15,122 bases of DNA from Methylocapsa sp. (GCA_017353815.1 JAFMSB010000002.1:1-15122); one strand, 5' to 3'. Positions 1 to 7,904 are shown, counted from the first letter of the stretch. The notes: generated by a model from the sequence alone, not told the origin. Translations and numbers: made by a program.

Positions 1-1855
1 CGGCCCCGACGCAAGCGGGATATGGCTCTCGGCGCCGGACGCCCGCGGCTGGGGCGCTCTGCTTGCGCACCGGAGGCTCTCCATCCTCGACCTTTCGCCG
101 GCCGGTGCGCAGCCCATGGTGGACCCGGTGACGGGGCATGCGCTTGTGTTCAACGGCGAGATCTACAATTTCGGCGAGCTCCGGCGCCGCCTGATAGCCG
201 AAGGGCAGGAGTTCGAGTCGTCGGGCGATACCGCCGTCATGCTGCGCGCGCTCGGCCTGCATGGGCCCGGCGCGGTTGGTTGGCTGCGCGGCATGTTCGC
301 GTTTGCCTGTTGGGATCCGGAGCAGCGCCGGCTCCTGCTTGCCCGGGATCCCTTCGGCATCAAGCCCCTTTACCTCGCACGCTCGGCAGATCCCGGCGGG
401 GACTGGTCGCTGGCCTTCGCCTCGGAGCTGCGCGCTCTTTTGGCTTCCGGGTTGCTGGGCACGCCGCGCCTTGATCCGCAGGCCGTGGCCAGCAGTGTCT
501 GGAACGGCTTCGTGGTCGGGCCGGGCACCGCCGTTAAGGGCATCAGCCTGCTCTGGCCAGGCCGGCTGCTCGAATTCGACGGCGGCGGAAAGGAGGTCGG
601 CCAAAAAGACTTTTGGCAGATACCGGAGCGTGCCCTGGGTCCCCCTATGGGCGAGGATAGCCTTGCGGCCATCCTCGAAGAGGGGATGAAGCTTCACCTT
701 GCGAGCGACGTGCCGCTTGCGGTCTTCCTTTCGGGCGGCGTGGATTCCTCTGTCATGGCAAATCTCGCCCAGCGCGCCGCGAAGAGCCCGATCCACACCT
801 TCACCTTGGCCTTCGAGGAGCAGGAATTCAACGAAGGGCCGGTCGCCAAGCGGGTTGCGGCCGCCATCGGGACCCAGCATCATGAGGTGGTGCTGACGGA
901 AGGGCACTTTGTCAGAAATTTGGAAGCGGCGCTGAACAGCCTTGATCAGCCGACCTTCGACGGGCTGAACGCCTATTACATGTCGCATGCGATTCGCAGC
1001 GCCGGTTTCACCGTGGCCCTTTCGGGGACGGGCGGCGACGAGCTTTTTGGCGGCTACAGGACCTATCGCGATCTGCCGGTGTTGCACCTTTGGTCGCGCC
1101 GCTTGGGCTTTGTGCCGCGCGGCGTGCAAGCCGCGGCTGCCGAATTGGCGACCTGGCCGCTGCGCCACTTTGGCGGGGCCGTTCCGCCTCAGACCCGCTG
1201 GGCGAAGCTCCCCGAGATGGTCCGTCACGGAGACGATTTGCTGACGCTCTATCAGCTGGCTTACGGCCTCTTCCTTCCGGGATTCCAGCATAAGCTTTTG
1301 GCGCCGGGCGTTGCCGAAGAGTTCGCTGACGGCCTGCCCCCAGCCATGCGCGAGCGAATCCGCGCCGAGACCTGGTGCCGCAGCCCGCTTTCGGCCATCA
1401 GCGTGATGGAGCAGCGCCTTTTCCTAGGCGAGCGGCTTCTGCGCGATAATGACGCCGCCAGCATGGCCGCCTCGCTGGAGCAGAGGGTGCCGCTTGTCGA
1501 CCAGGTCCTCTTCGAAAGCGTGGACAGGTTGCCCGACCCCGCCCGCTACCATCCGCTGGGGCGGAAGGCGATCCTGCGTCGGATCGGCCTGCGCGGCCTC
1601 GACCCGGCGCTGTTCGAGCGCCCCAAGAGCGGCTTTGTGCTGCCATTTGACCGCTGGCTCCGGCGCGGCCTTAGGGACGCCATGGATGCCACCTTGCGCG
1701 ACCCGCAGGCAACCGCTCCGGCAGGTCTTAACCCCGTCGCGGTGGAGCGGCTCTGGCAGGCTTTCCTCGACGGGGCGCGCGGCTTGTATTGGTCGCGGGT
1801 CTGGTCGCTCTATGTCTTTGTCCGTTGGTGCCACCAAAACCGTGTCTTTCGCTGA
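1..1855 (+). CDS. asnB: Asparagine synthase-type glutamine amidotransferase, 5' end cut by window edge
   Basis: Glutamine-hydrolysing asparagine synthetase family; it uses glutamine-derived ammonia and ATP to amidate a carboxylate. The reading frame is open from base 2 and already reads GPDASGIW and then LLAHRRLSILDLS before the first ATG at 116, so that ATG is not the start: the N-terminal glutaminase domain begins left of the window and its nucleophile Cys is not visible. Seen are FNGEIYNF (about 149-172), DPFGIKPLY, and the ATP-pyrophosphatase loop SGGVDSS at 731-751, then SGTGGDELFGGY, LRDNDAASMAASLEQRVPL and the C-terminal FVRWCHQNRVFR before TGA. Both domains look intact. Such genes are frequent in polysaccharide loci, where the substrate may be a sugar acid or amino-acid substituent rather than free aspartate; that is inference. 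A broken second copy of the last ~190 codons lies at 13872-14436. Confidence 0.95.
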   Translation, partial: GPDASGIWLSAPDARGWGALLAHRRLSILDLSPAGAQPMVDPVTGHALVFNGEIYNFGELRRRLIAEGQEFESSGDTAVMLRALGLHGPGAVGWLRGMFAFACWDPEQRRLLLARDPFGIKPLYLARSADPGGDWSLAFASELRALLASGLLGTPRLDPQAVASSVWNGFVVGPGTAVKGISLLWPGRLLEFDGGGKEVGQKDFWQIPERALGPPMGEDSLAAILEEGMKLHLASDVPLAVFLSGGVDSSVMANLAQRAAKSPIHTFTLAFEEQEFNEGPVAKRVAAAIGTQHHEVVLTEGHFVRNLEAALNSLDQPTFDGLNAYYMSHAIRSAGFTVALSGTGGDELFGGYRTYRDLPVLHLWSRRLGFVPRGVQAAAAELATWPLRHFGGAVPPQTRWAKLPEMVRHGDDLLTLYQLAYGLFLPGFQHKLLAPGVAEEFADGLPPAMRERIRAETWCRSPLSAISVMEQRLFLGERLLRDNDAASMAASLEQRVPLVDQVLFESVDRLPDPARYHPLGRKAILRRIGLRGLDPALFERPKSGFVLPFDRWLRRGLRDAMDATLRDPQATAPAGLNPVAVERLWQAFLDGARGLYWSRVWSLYVFVRWCHQNRVFR

Positions 1856-1860
1856 GAGGC

Positions 1861-1879
1861 CGCCGCCGAGCGGGCGGCG
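1861..1879. terminator. GC-rich stem-loop between convergent asnB and glycosyltransferase genes
   Basis: Seven-base perfect stem CGCCGCC (1861-1867) / GGCGGCG (1873-1879) with a five-base loop, starting five bases after the asnB stop. No proper T tract follows, only TCTTCG, so it is a weak candidate for an intrinsic terminator. Its position between two convergent genes (110-base gap) makes a transcription end here plausible. Confidence 0.35.
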
Positions 1880-1965
1880 TCTTCGCAACTCGATGCGAGA
1901 AAATCGCCGGAGCTTATTTTTCGATCCCATGCGTTGCCGCCACAAACCCCCGGGAGCAAAAACTC

Positions 1966-3096
1966 TCATTGCGGCCCGGGAGCTAACGCCAGCAGCTCCC
2001 GCGAAAGCTCGACATGTCTCTTTACGTAGGCATGCGAGCTCAGCCCTTGGGGGCCCATTCGATCTTGCGCTCGTTTGGCGCGAGCCCACCGGCCTTGTTC
2101 GTCAGCAGCCGCTTCCGCGATCGCGCCGCGAATCGCCTGGGCGTCAGAAACCGGCACATATTTGACCTCTTCGTCCGAAAAATATGCACTGAGACCGCCG
2201 GTATTGCTGCAAATGATCGGCACACCCCAAAGTGCAGCCTCCTGGATCGCCGTTATCCCCGACGCGTGGGTGTTCGGCTTTAAACTGACCACGGCTAAGT
2301 CTGTCCAATCGTAGAAGAGCCGCATCAGGTCGCAATTCGATATCACCTTTATGATCAGGATGTTTGTTGCGCCGGCAATTTGCCGGAGGCTCACTTTTTG
2401 CGAGCCAATGCGAAGCTCGCACTTCTTCCAGTCTTTGACGGCATCGATCAGTGCCCCCCAATCCCTATCTTCGTCGTTTCCGAGCGAGATAATCCGGATT
2501 GGATCGTGAAACGGCCTCTTTCGAGGCGGCATTTTTTCTTCCGCTCTAATCCCGTATAGGACCAATTCCGAGCGAACCTCCGGCAACAACCGGCGTGCGA
2601 TTTTCAGATTCTCGGGAGAATGGACCGTCACCACATCGGCCTGAGAAAGCAATTTCGCGCACAACCAGCGGTTTGGCCATGGAAATTTCCGCCAGCGATC
2701 GAATATCCAAACGGTCTGCGCAATCAACTTTGGCCGCCGCTTCAAGCGCAAAAACGAGGAGAGCAATAAGATGGCGAGACACTGGGACTCCGTATGGGTC
2801 CAAACGACATCGGCATCGTAGATGCCTTTGCGGTTGCGCCAGGCATGAACGAGATCGAACTTGAGGACATAACGCACGCCAAGCCGGAACAATTTCGCGG
2901 GCCTGCTTTCCTGCTGATCCTCAGAGTATTTAACAAGAAAGCCGAAGTCCGCGGCCCTATGGTATCCGTAAGCGTAGGGCTCGTTGATGCCAAGCAATTT
3001 GCCGTTAGCGTAATTTAGATTCCAGTTCCGGGCGCCGAAGTTGTGCGCCAAATGGACGAATACTTTGACGGGGTTCGAGTTATTGATTTCGTTCAC
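1966..3096 (-). CDS. Glycosyltransferase, GT4-like (GT-B fold)
   Basis: Predicted cytoplasmic GT-B glycosyltransferase that adds one sugar to the polysaccharide repeat unit; donor and acceptor are unknown. The C-terminal half carries THASGITAIQEAALWGVPII followed by CSNTGGLSAYF, which resembles the nucleotide-sugar binding E-x7-E region of GT4 enzymes, although the first glutamate is replaced (SGIT...IQEA). The N-terminal half contains VFVHLAHNFGARNW and ADVVTVHSPENLKIARRL, typical of the acceptor-side Rossmann domain. I chose the GTG at 3096-3094 (376 aa) because GAGGGAG sits six bases upstream; a TTG at 3120 would add eight residues with no clear ribosome site. It is the last gene of the leftward EPS cluster, separated from the methyltransferase by a GC-rich spacer. 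Its base composition (about 48% GC in a counted 60-base stretch) is lower than its neighbours, suggesting recent acquisition. Confidence 0.82.
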   Translation of the reverse strand: MNEINNSNPVKVFVHLAHNFGARNWNLNYANGKLLGINEPYAYGYHRAADFGFLVKYSEDQQESRPAKLFRLGVRYVLKFDLVHAWRNRKGIYDADVVWTHTESQCLAILLLSSFLRLKRRPKLIAQTVWIFDRWRKFPWPNRWLCAKLLSQADVVTVHSPENLKIARRLLPEVRSELVLYGIRAEEKMPPRKRPFHDPIRIISLGNDEDRDWGALIDAVKDWKKCELRIGSQKVSLRQIAGATNILIIKVISNCDLMRLFYDWTDLAVVSLKPNTHASGITAIQEAALWGVPIICSNTGGLSAYFSDEEVKYVPVSDAQAIRGAIAEAAADEQGRWARAKRAQDRMGPQGLSSHAYVKRHVELSRELLALAPGPQ

Positions 3097-3120
3097 GTCG
3101 ATCTCCCTCTCGGAAATCAA

Positions 3121-3261
3121 TCGCCGCTTTCTTGCTGCTGAGTCGCAGCGCCTCGAAATCGGGAGCGCCGCCCCGTTACCGCCCCCGGCAGCCGGGCCGG
3201 GCTCGCGAAATCCGGCCGGTGATCGGCTGCACCCCCGCCGCCATGCGGGCGCATGCGGCGC
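3121..3261 (-). other. GC-rich intergenic spacer with two stem-loops
   Basis: Spacer between the methyltransferase stop (3262) and the next glycosyltransferase. Directly after the stop, on the minus strand, is a hairpin with arms GCCGCATGCG (3259-3250) and CGCATGGCGGC (3247-3237), one bulged base and a very short loop. A second, CCCGGC/GCCGGG (3184-3189 / 3191-3196), follows. Bases 3181-3240 count about 82% GC, while the genes on either side are near 50%. No T tract follows either stem, so these may be RNA-stability or rho-assisted elements rather than intrinsic terminators. Confidence 0.45.
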
Positions 3262-3996
3262 TTAGACCAACTTCGCCGCTTCCAAAGTAAGCGTCTCAAG
3301 CCGCAGAAATCCAGAAGGCAGCCGCTTTTCGTTTTCCAGTTGGCGCAGTTCCTCGTGCGTGCTTTCGTTCAGCTCGCATTTTTCAATATCCGCGAATCCA
3401 CTTCTCCTCAAAGCTGCGGCGAGCGTCTTTTCATCGTAGATGAACTGGTGCCCCCAGTCCCGGAAAAAGTTATTGATGACAAAGATGGGATCGCTATAAG
3501 GCGCATCCTTTACAATGGCCTTCGTAGCCCACTCGATATAACGCTTTTCGAGCTCCGAATTTTGCCCGTCGTACAACTTAATCAGGAACGGAAGATTGGG
3601 CGTCGAGATCCGGATCACGCCATTTCGCCTCAACACACGGAGGCACTCTGCCAGCATCGCGAGTCCTTGCCCGTAAGGCACATGCTCGATCATATGCTCG
3701 CTGAATACGAAATCGAATTCTTCTTCGCCGAAGGGAAAAGGCTGTGTTGCATCGAGATGCAAGATTTCGGAAGACGGAGGATAATAGTCCGAATTCAGCC
3801 AGCCTGGCAGGGGGTGGCTTCCGCATCCGATATGGAGCTTTCTGACATTGTTCTGGCTGAAATAAGCCCTTATGATATTCGCATCGGCCCCGCCTGCCTT
3901 TCTCCTCGCTTGCCGCGCAAGTTTGATCAACTCCTTCGCGGCCGAATCAAGATGCAGGCGTCCCAACAACCGCTTCATTTCAATTTTCATCGGCAT
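3262..3996 (-). CDS. Class I SAM-dependent methyltransferase
   Basis: Soluble methyltransferase of 244 aa, probably acting on a sugar or nucleotide-sugar of the polysaccharide. Motif I is KLHIGCGSH (residues 53-61); an acidic strand end appears in ILHLDATQPFPF (about 78-89); the post-motif FDFVFSEHMIEHVPYG (94-109) and LRVLRRNGVIRISTPNL are characteristic of Methyltransf_11-type enzymes (family knowledge). The first ATG (3996) is preceded by GGAGCAGGAATC on the minus strand, a usable ribosome site; a second in-frame ATG is two codons later. It lies 53 bases after the polymerase-like gene, in the same direction, consistent with one transcript. GC is about 50% in a counted stretch, lower than asnB or ftsK. 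The exact methyl acceptor cannot be read from sequence. Confidence 0.88.
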   Translation of the reverse strand: MPMKIEMKRLLGRLHLDSAAKELIKLARQARRKAGGADANIIRAYFSQNNVRKLHIGCGSHPLPGWLNSDYYPPSSEILHLDATQPFPFGEEEFDFVFSEHMIEHVPYGQGLAMLAECLRVLRRNGVIRISTPNLPFLIKLYDGQNSELEKRYIEWATKAIVKDAPYSDPIFVINNFFRDWGHQFIYDEKTLAAALRRSGFADIEKCELNESTHEELRQLENEKRLPSGFLRLETLTLEAAKLV

Positions 3997-4049
3997 GATT
4001 CCTGCTCCGCGGCGGCAATGTTTCCGAAGTTGCCTCTACCTCAACAGCA

Positions 4050-5489
4050 TTAGCGGGGGCGAGCGGCTCCAGCGTTCGCGGAGTCTATGGCGGCCAATGC
4101 CGGCGAGCTTGCGTTTGGGCTGGCGGCGGCACTTACAATCAAACCGAAGAGTGCTCCGTTTGCGACACCGAAATCCGGGCTAAGACCGGTTAGGCCCGCT
4201 GTTGCAAAATTTGGAATCAAGGCGAATTTGAGCCCGGTCACCAGTTCCGCCTTTTGCGGGTCGTCGGGAGCCTGACGCAGATAGAGCTGCAGGATGAAGC
4301 AAATAAGGAGCGCGGCGCCAATATAGCCGGTGTTGCTTAATATCGCCACATACCAGCTGGAGCTGCGGGCAGAGCCGAGGCCCGCGCCGATGCCGCGTGT
4401 CGCAAAGAAGGCATCGATGCCAACCTGGTTCCACATCATGCGCTGGGCATAGGAGCTTGATTGGGTCTTTGTGACGAGCATGCTGTCGAGTTTATCGAAC
4501 ACGGGGTCGGTGAGTTTCGGCGCGAGTGTGAGCACCGTAAGAAAGGCAATGAGCGCGGCCCCTGCCGCCAAGGCTTCCAATCCAAGCCCCCGGCGGACCA
4601 CATCGGCCCGGGAAGAGAGCCGCCGCACCCAGTTTAGCGCATAGGCGCAGCCGAATACGGCGATTCCAACATAGGCGGTCGAAGAAAATGAGAGCGCGGC
4701 CATCGCCAGCAGCCCCAAGACCGCGGCCGGCACGATAAAATCGCGAACTTTCCCCATAAAGAGGGGCCGGAGAAAAGCAAGGCTTGCAGCATTGGCCACA
4801 CAAAGAGGACCATACGCCGAGGCTTCGGGCATAAGGCCGACGACACGTTTGCCAGTGGAACTTTCGACATCGACATGAAGGGTGTAAGCGGCATTGCGGA
4901 ATGGCTCCAGCAGCGATGCGAGCCCCACATTGGTCAGGACGAGATCCATGACGCCCGTCAGTATGAAGACGAATCCTCCGAATAGAAGAGCCAGAAGATA
5001 ATGCCGCAGGAATTCCGGGCGGGCGGCCGCGAGGGCGAAGGCAAGACTCACGCCAATTGAGAGCGCGAGATAGGCAGATTGCGTAATGTTGCCCGAGCTG
5101 GGCTCAAGGGCAACCGGCCAATTAACCGTTGCTGTAATTGGGATAACTGTGACCGTATGAGCGAAAAGCCGCGGCATTATATAGGCTGAAACCAGCCCAT
5201 AGACCAAAAAAAGAAAGAGAAAGCCGAGCCGGGCTGGGTCAAGCAGGGTATTCACCGCTCTTGCTATCTGCTCCCTTTGCAGAAGGATCTTGAGAACAAG
5301 AAACACCGCGCAGACCGGCTGCGGCAGGATATTCACCTTGCCCACCAACTCCCCAGGCACCATAAGCAGCGTTCCGAACGCTCCTGCCGCCGTGAAGACA
5401 TAAAGAAGCCCTGGGCCGCGCCAGAATGTTCCGGCAGCAATCAGCAGCCAAAACACCGCAGCCGGCCAGGTAAAAGATTGCTCTGCCAA
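4050..5489 (-). CDS. Polytopic O-antigen polymerase/ligase-like membrane protein
   Basis: 479 aa, dominated by about ten hydrophobic segments (for example near residues 10-45, 58-72, 88-105, and pairs around 160-185 and 280-320). The pattern of many helices with a longer loop in the second half fits the Wzy/WaaL (O-antigen polymerase or ligase) superfamily, which joins lipid-linked repeat units on the periplasmic face of the inner membrane. The sequence is too divergent to say polymerase versus ligase. The start is a TTG at 5489-5487 with AGGGAG seven bases upstream on the minus strand; no earlier ATG fits. It lies between the upstream GT4 gene (126-base gap) and the methyltransferase (53-base gap), the expected place for a polymerase in an EPS operon. 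Alternative: a generic EPS-production membrane protein of unknown role. Confidence 0.78.
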   Translation of the reverse strand: MAEQSFTWPAAVFWLLIAAGTFWRGPGLLYVFTAAGAFGTLLMVPGELVGKVNILPQPVCAVFLVLKILLQREQIARAVNTLLDPARLGFLFLFLVYGLVSAYIMPRLFAHTVTVIPITATVNWPVALEPSSGNITQSAYLALSIGVSLAFALAAARPEFLRHYLLALLFGGFVFILTGVMDLVLTNVGLASLLEPFRNAAYTLHVDVESSTGKRVVGLMPEASAYGPLCVANAASLAFLRPLFMGKVRDFIVPAAVLGLLAMAALSFSSTAYVGIAVFGCAYALNWVRRLSSRADVVRRGLGLEALAAGAALIAFLTVLTLAPKLTDPVFDKLDSMLVTKTQSSSYAQRMMWNQVGIDAFFATRGIGAGLGSARSSSWYVAILSNTGYIGAALLICFILQLYLRQAPDDPQKAELVTGLKFALIPNFATAGLTGLSPDFGVANGALFGLIVSAAASPNASSPALAAIDSANAGAARPR

Positions 5490-5615
5490 TCAATTTCTCC
5501 CTAAATTCAATTCTCCAGAACGGCTTGGCAGCCCGGCAAAGCCATGCCCAATCCTTTAAGAGATGCCCTTCTATAACTATGGACGCTCCGGATGCGCAAT
5601 CCGCCAGCCGCCCGG

Positions 5616-6767
5616 TCACCCGTTCCGGCCGTCTTGCATTGGAAAAGCGGCACGGCGCGAGCCCGCAATCGGCATCCCGGACAGCGAGACCGCGAGATCG
5701 AGATAAAGTTCGGCACTTTTTGCCCAGGAAAAACGCTTGGCCTGGTGCAGTCCTTTGGCCCGCATTGCTGGCGCGAGAGCGGGATCGCTTTGCAGGCGCT
5801 TGATCTGGCCGAGCCAATCCTCTGGCGTGCGGGGATCGGCATAAAGCGCCGCATCGGCGCAAACTTCCGGCAGACTGGCGGCCCGGGACGCGATCACCGG
5901 GCAGCCGAGCGCCATGGCTTCGAGTGCGGGCAGCCCGAACCCCTCGGCTAGGGAAGGGAAAGCAAAGCAAAGCGCTCTTTGGAACAGAGCAGCAAGGTCA
6001 TCGTCGGTAACATATCCGGCCATGCGTACATTGGGCGGGACAGAACCAGGACCGGGATCGGAAAAGTGCGTTGCCGAAGAGCCCGCGACGACAATATCGA
6101 GGCCGAGCGCTTCAATTTCCCGGGCAATCGCAAAGAGAATGGCGATGTTTTTGTGCCGGGCGCGGCTGCCGAGCACAAAGATAAATGGGCGGCGATGCGC
6201 GCCTTCCGCCGCGAAGGGAGACGCATTGGGGCGCCAGCGCGCAACATGCTCATGACCATTCGGGATGACGCTTATTTTTTGAGCGGGGCAGATCCCCTTG
6301 GCGGCCAGCATTTGCGCCGAGAATTGCGAGACCGTCACAACCCGGGCCGCCCTCTTGGCGAGCAGAGGCTGGATCGTCCGGTAATAGATGCGGAAGGCGC
6401 GGCTGTAGCTCTCGCGGGCAAGGATCACATTGAGATCGTGAATGCACAGGATATGAGTCCGTGCCAGCAAAGGTCCCATGTTGCACAGACTCAATAAAAC
6501 GCCCCGCACGGCAAAGGGTAAAATGAGCTGATACCACAAGGGCAAAAATGGCCCGCCTTTAGCGGCCGTCAATTCGAGCGAAATCGCGGATAAGGGGAAG
6601 CGAGGCTCAGCTCCGGCAGGGGCAACAATCCGCGCGGGCAAGATGGATCGCAATGGCAAGTCTTGGAGCAGGCGGTCGAGCGCCACCACAATCTCGCGCC
6701 CGTATCTTTGAACGCCTGTGATTTTCTGGCTGAGAAATCCGCCGTTAATAGTCAAACACGGCTGCAT
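5616..6767 (-). CDS. Glycosyltransferase family 4 (group 1), mannosyltransferase-like
   Basis: 383-aa GT-B retaining glycosyltransferase. The N terminus has the glycine-rich acceptor loop GGFLSQKITGVQRYGREI (residues 9-26), typical of mannosyltransferase-like GT4 enzymes of O-antigen loci. In the middle are CIHDLNVI and VVTVSQFS. The donor domain has FVLGSRARHKNI (197-208), and the E-x7-E motif is EGFGLPALE (275-283) followed by AMALGCPVIAS and LPEVCADAALYADP. All elements of a functional enzyme are present. ATG start at 6767 with GCGGAA just upstream; only 18 bases separate it from the stop of the GT2 gene, so co-transcription and translational coupling are likely. Sugar specificity is not readable; mannose is the commonest assignment for close relatives, which is inference. 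Confidence 0.92.
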   Translation of the reverse strand: MQPCLTINGGFLSQKITGVQRYGREIVVALDRLLQDLPLRSILPARIVAPAGAEPRFPLSAISLELTAAKGGPFLPLWYQLILPFAVRGVLLSLCNMGPLLARTHILCIHDLNVILARESYSRAFRIYYRTIQPLLAKRAARVVTVSQFSAQMLAAKGICPAQKISVIPNGHEHVARWRPNASPFAAEGAHRRPFIFVLGSRARHKNIAILFAIAREIEALGLDIVVAGSSATHFSDPGPGSVPPNVRMAGYVTDDDLAALFQRALCFAFPSLAEGFGLPALEAMALGCPVIASRAASLPEVCADAALYADPRTPEDWLGQIKRLQSDPALAPAMRAKGLHQAKRFSWAKSAELYLDLAVSLSGMPIAGSRRAAFPMQDGRNG

Positions 6768-6785
6768 TTCCGCGAAATCCGTCTT

Positions 6786-7679
6786 TTAATCAAGCTCGAG
6801 AATCCGGGCGGGATGGAGGTAGCCGCGGAGAAGATCCAAAAAACCGAGCAAGTTCCCTAGCAACCTTCCGCGCCGGTCGGTCCAGGGCTCGGGCCAGAAA
6901 ATCTTCGCGGAATTGGCAAGCAGATTGCGGCTCATTTGACGCATAGCGAGATCAAGGCGCAACGTTCCTTTGCGCCAAAGGTAGATGGGATTGGCGATTT
7001 GGGAGTAGCCGAATTTCACTCCTGAGACCCGGCCGCCCTTAACGCCAAGATGGACGCCGGCCATCCGCTGGTTCTTCACGATCCGCCCATAGGCGGCGAG
7101 CTGGCGGGAAAAGTCAACATCCTCAAGCCATCCGTAGAGCGGCAACGATTCATCGAAGCGCAGCCCCTGGGCACGAATGGGTGCAAGGCGCACGGCCATA
7201 TTGCAGCCATAGGCGTTATAAACATCCGTAATAAAATCCGTTTGCGGGGGCACCTTTGATGAGGCAAGGATCGCGCGCGCCCGGTCCGCATCCATGCCCG
7301 GCCCGGTGACCCCGTCGGCGATCAACTTGCCGCTCATCGCGATGATTGCCGGATCTTCGTAGAAGCAAGACTCAAGTTCGGCAAGATAATTAGGAGCTGC
7401 AAAGAAATCATCGTCGAAAAAAACCAGAATATCGAAAGTGTGCGCAGCATCGAGAATGGCATTGCGCTGGGCGGGCAATCCGCGGCGGCCCCGTGCGAGG
7501 ATAAGGGGGAAAGGAAGTGAGTCTGCGGCCGATTTGTCGCAATCCCCATCTGCCGCCGGACTGATAATGACGCAATCAGGAAGCCTCGTTTGCCGGGACA
7601 ACTCGCGCAGGTTCTCGATCAGGAGATCCCGGCGCCCGGCGGTCGCAATCCCGGCGGCAAGCTTGAGACGCGAGCTCAT
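6786..7679 (-). CDS. Glycosyltransferase family 2
   Basis: 297-aa GT-A fold glycosyltransferase. The N terminus GIATAGRRDLLIENLREL (10-27) is the nucleotide-binding strand and helix; ARGRRGLPAQRNAIL (62-76) is the usual G.. .ARN segment; the metal-binding DxD region is FFDDDFF (87-93). Then YGWLEDVDFSRQL supplies the ED acidic pair that normally holds the catalytic base. No membrane helices, so it is expected to be cytoplasmic and membrane-associated. ATG start at 7679 with GAGGATATT directly upstream. It is the first gene of the leftward EPS cluster and follows an unusual structured leader at 7691-7904. Confidence 0.92.
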   Translation of the reverse strand: MSSRLKLAAGIATAGRRDLLIENLRELSRQTRLPDCVIISPAADGDCDKSAADSLPFPLILARGRRGLPAQRNAILDAAHTFDILVFFDDDFFAAPNYLAELESCFYEDPAIIAMSGKLIADGVTGPGMDADRARAILASSKVPPQTDFITDVYNAYGCNMAVRLAPIRAQGLRFDESLPLYGWLEDVDFSRQLAAYGRIVKNQRMAGVHLGVKGGRVSGVKFGYSQIANPIYLWRKGTLRLDLAMRQMSRNLLANSAKIFWPEPWTDRRGRLLGNLLGFLDLLRGYLHPARILELD

Positions 7680-7690
7680 AATATCCTCGC

Positions 7691-7730
7691 AAAAAAAATC
7701 CGGCGCCGATTGTCAGCCCATGGGCGGCGG
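7691..7730 (-). terminator. Terminator or attenuator-like hairpin with U8 tract just before the EPS operon
   Basis: Read on the minus strand: left arm CCGCCGCC (7730-7723), a 15-base loop, right arm GGCGCCGG (7707-7700), then A and eight U (7698-7691). Seven of eight positions pair (one C-C mismatch), all G-C. This is the layout of an intrinsic terminator, and the U tract ends only eleven bases before the GT2 ATG, abutting its Shine-Dalgarno. A competing palindrome GCCCATGGGC (7716-7725) overlaps the left arm and could act as alternative pairing. It may simply end ftsK read-through, or attenuate the EPS operon. Confidence 0.55.
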
Positions 7731-7783
7731 CCCTCAAAGAGCGGCTTGAACCATCGCATATTGAGATTGCCGTTTCTTATGTC

Positions 7784-7818
7784 CAGGCGGCAAGGCTGGT
7801 TCCCAGGCTTACCGCCTG
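7784..7818 (-). repeat. Strong 16-bp stem-loop in the EPS operon leader
   Basis: Minus-strand RNA would fold as CAGGCGGUAAGCCUGG - GAA - CCAGCCUUGCCGCCUG: 16 paired positions with one G-U wobble and one C-C mismatch, and a three-base loop. On DNA the arms are 7784-7799 and 7803-7818. The wobble is a pair only in the minus-strand transcript (C-A on the other strand), which favours a function in leftward RNA. No T tract follows, so it is not a classical terminator. Confidence 0.6.
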
Positions 7819-7826
7819 CGATTGAA

Positions 7827-7854
7827 AGGAAGGAGCGCGGCTGCGCTCTTCCCT
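7827..7854 (-). repeat. Second stem-loop in the EPS operon leader
   Basis: Minus-strand arms AGGGAAGAGCGC (7854-7843) and GCGCTCCTTCCT (7838-7827) around a four-base AGCC loop. Eleven of twelve positions can pair, counting one wobble-type position and one mismatch; the inner six, GAGCGC/GCGCTC, are perfect. The arm is followed by TTCAATCG, only weakly T-rich. It sits eight bases from the 16-bp stem-loop at 7784-7818. Confidence 0.5.
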
Positions 7855-7875
7855 CTTCACGCTTGAATGATTGAT

Positions 7876-7904
7876 GCATGGCTGACTTACATGGATCCTG
7901 TCAA
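7876..7904 (-). promoter_or_regulatory. Possible sigma-70 promoter for the EPS operon
   Basis: A perfect TTGACA occurs on the minus strand at 7904-7899. At the usual 17-base spacing the -10 would be CCATGC (7881-7876), a poor match, so only the -35 half is convincing. It is the only full TTGACA I found in the 500 bases before the cluster and would give a leader of about 190 bases containing the three hairpins described here. Confidence 0.3.

Noticed and set aside
5951..5958. GGGAAGGG, a match to the E. coli FtsK-orienting (KOPS) motif GGGNAGGG, in a window that contains ftsK
   Set aside because: It lies inside the GT4 coding sequence, and several such octamers are expected by chance in 15 kb of GC-rich DNA on two strands. 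One copy says nothing.
7676..7879. 67-codon minus-strand frame overlapping the GT2 ATG as ATGA
   Set aside because: Arginine-rich composition, no ribosome site, no recognisable family, and it runs through the stem-loops of the leader; more likely non-coding.
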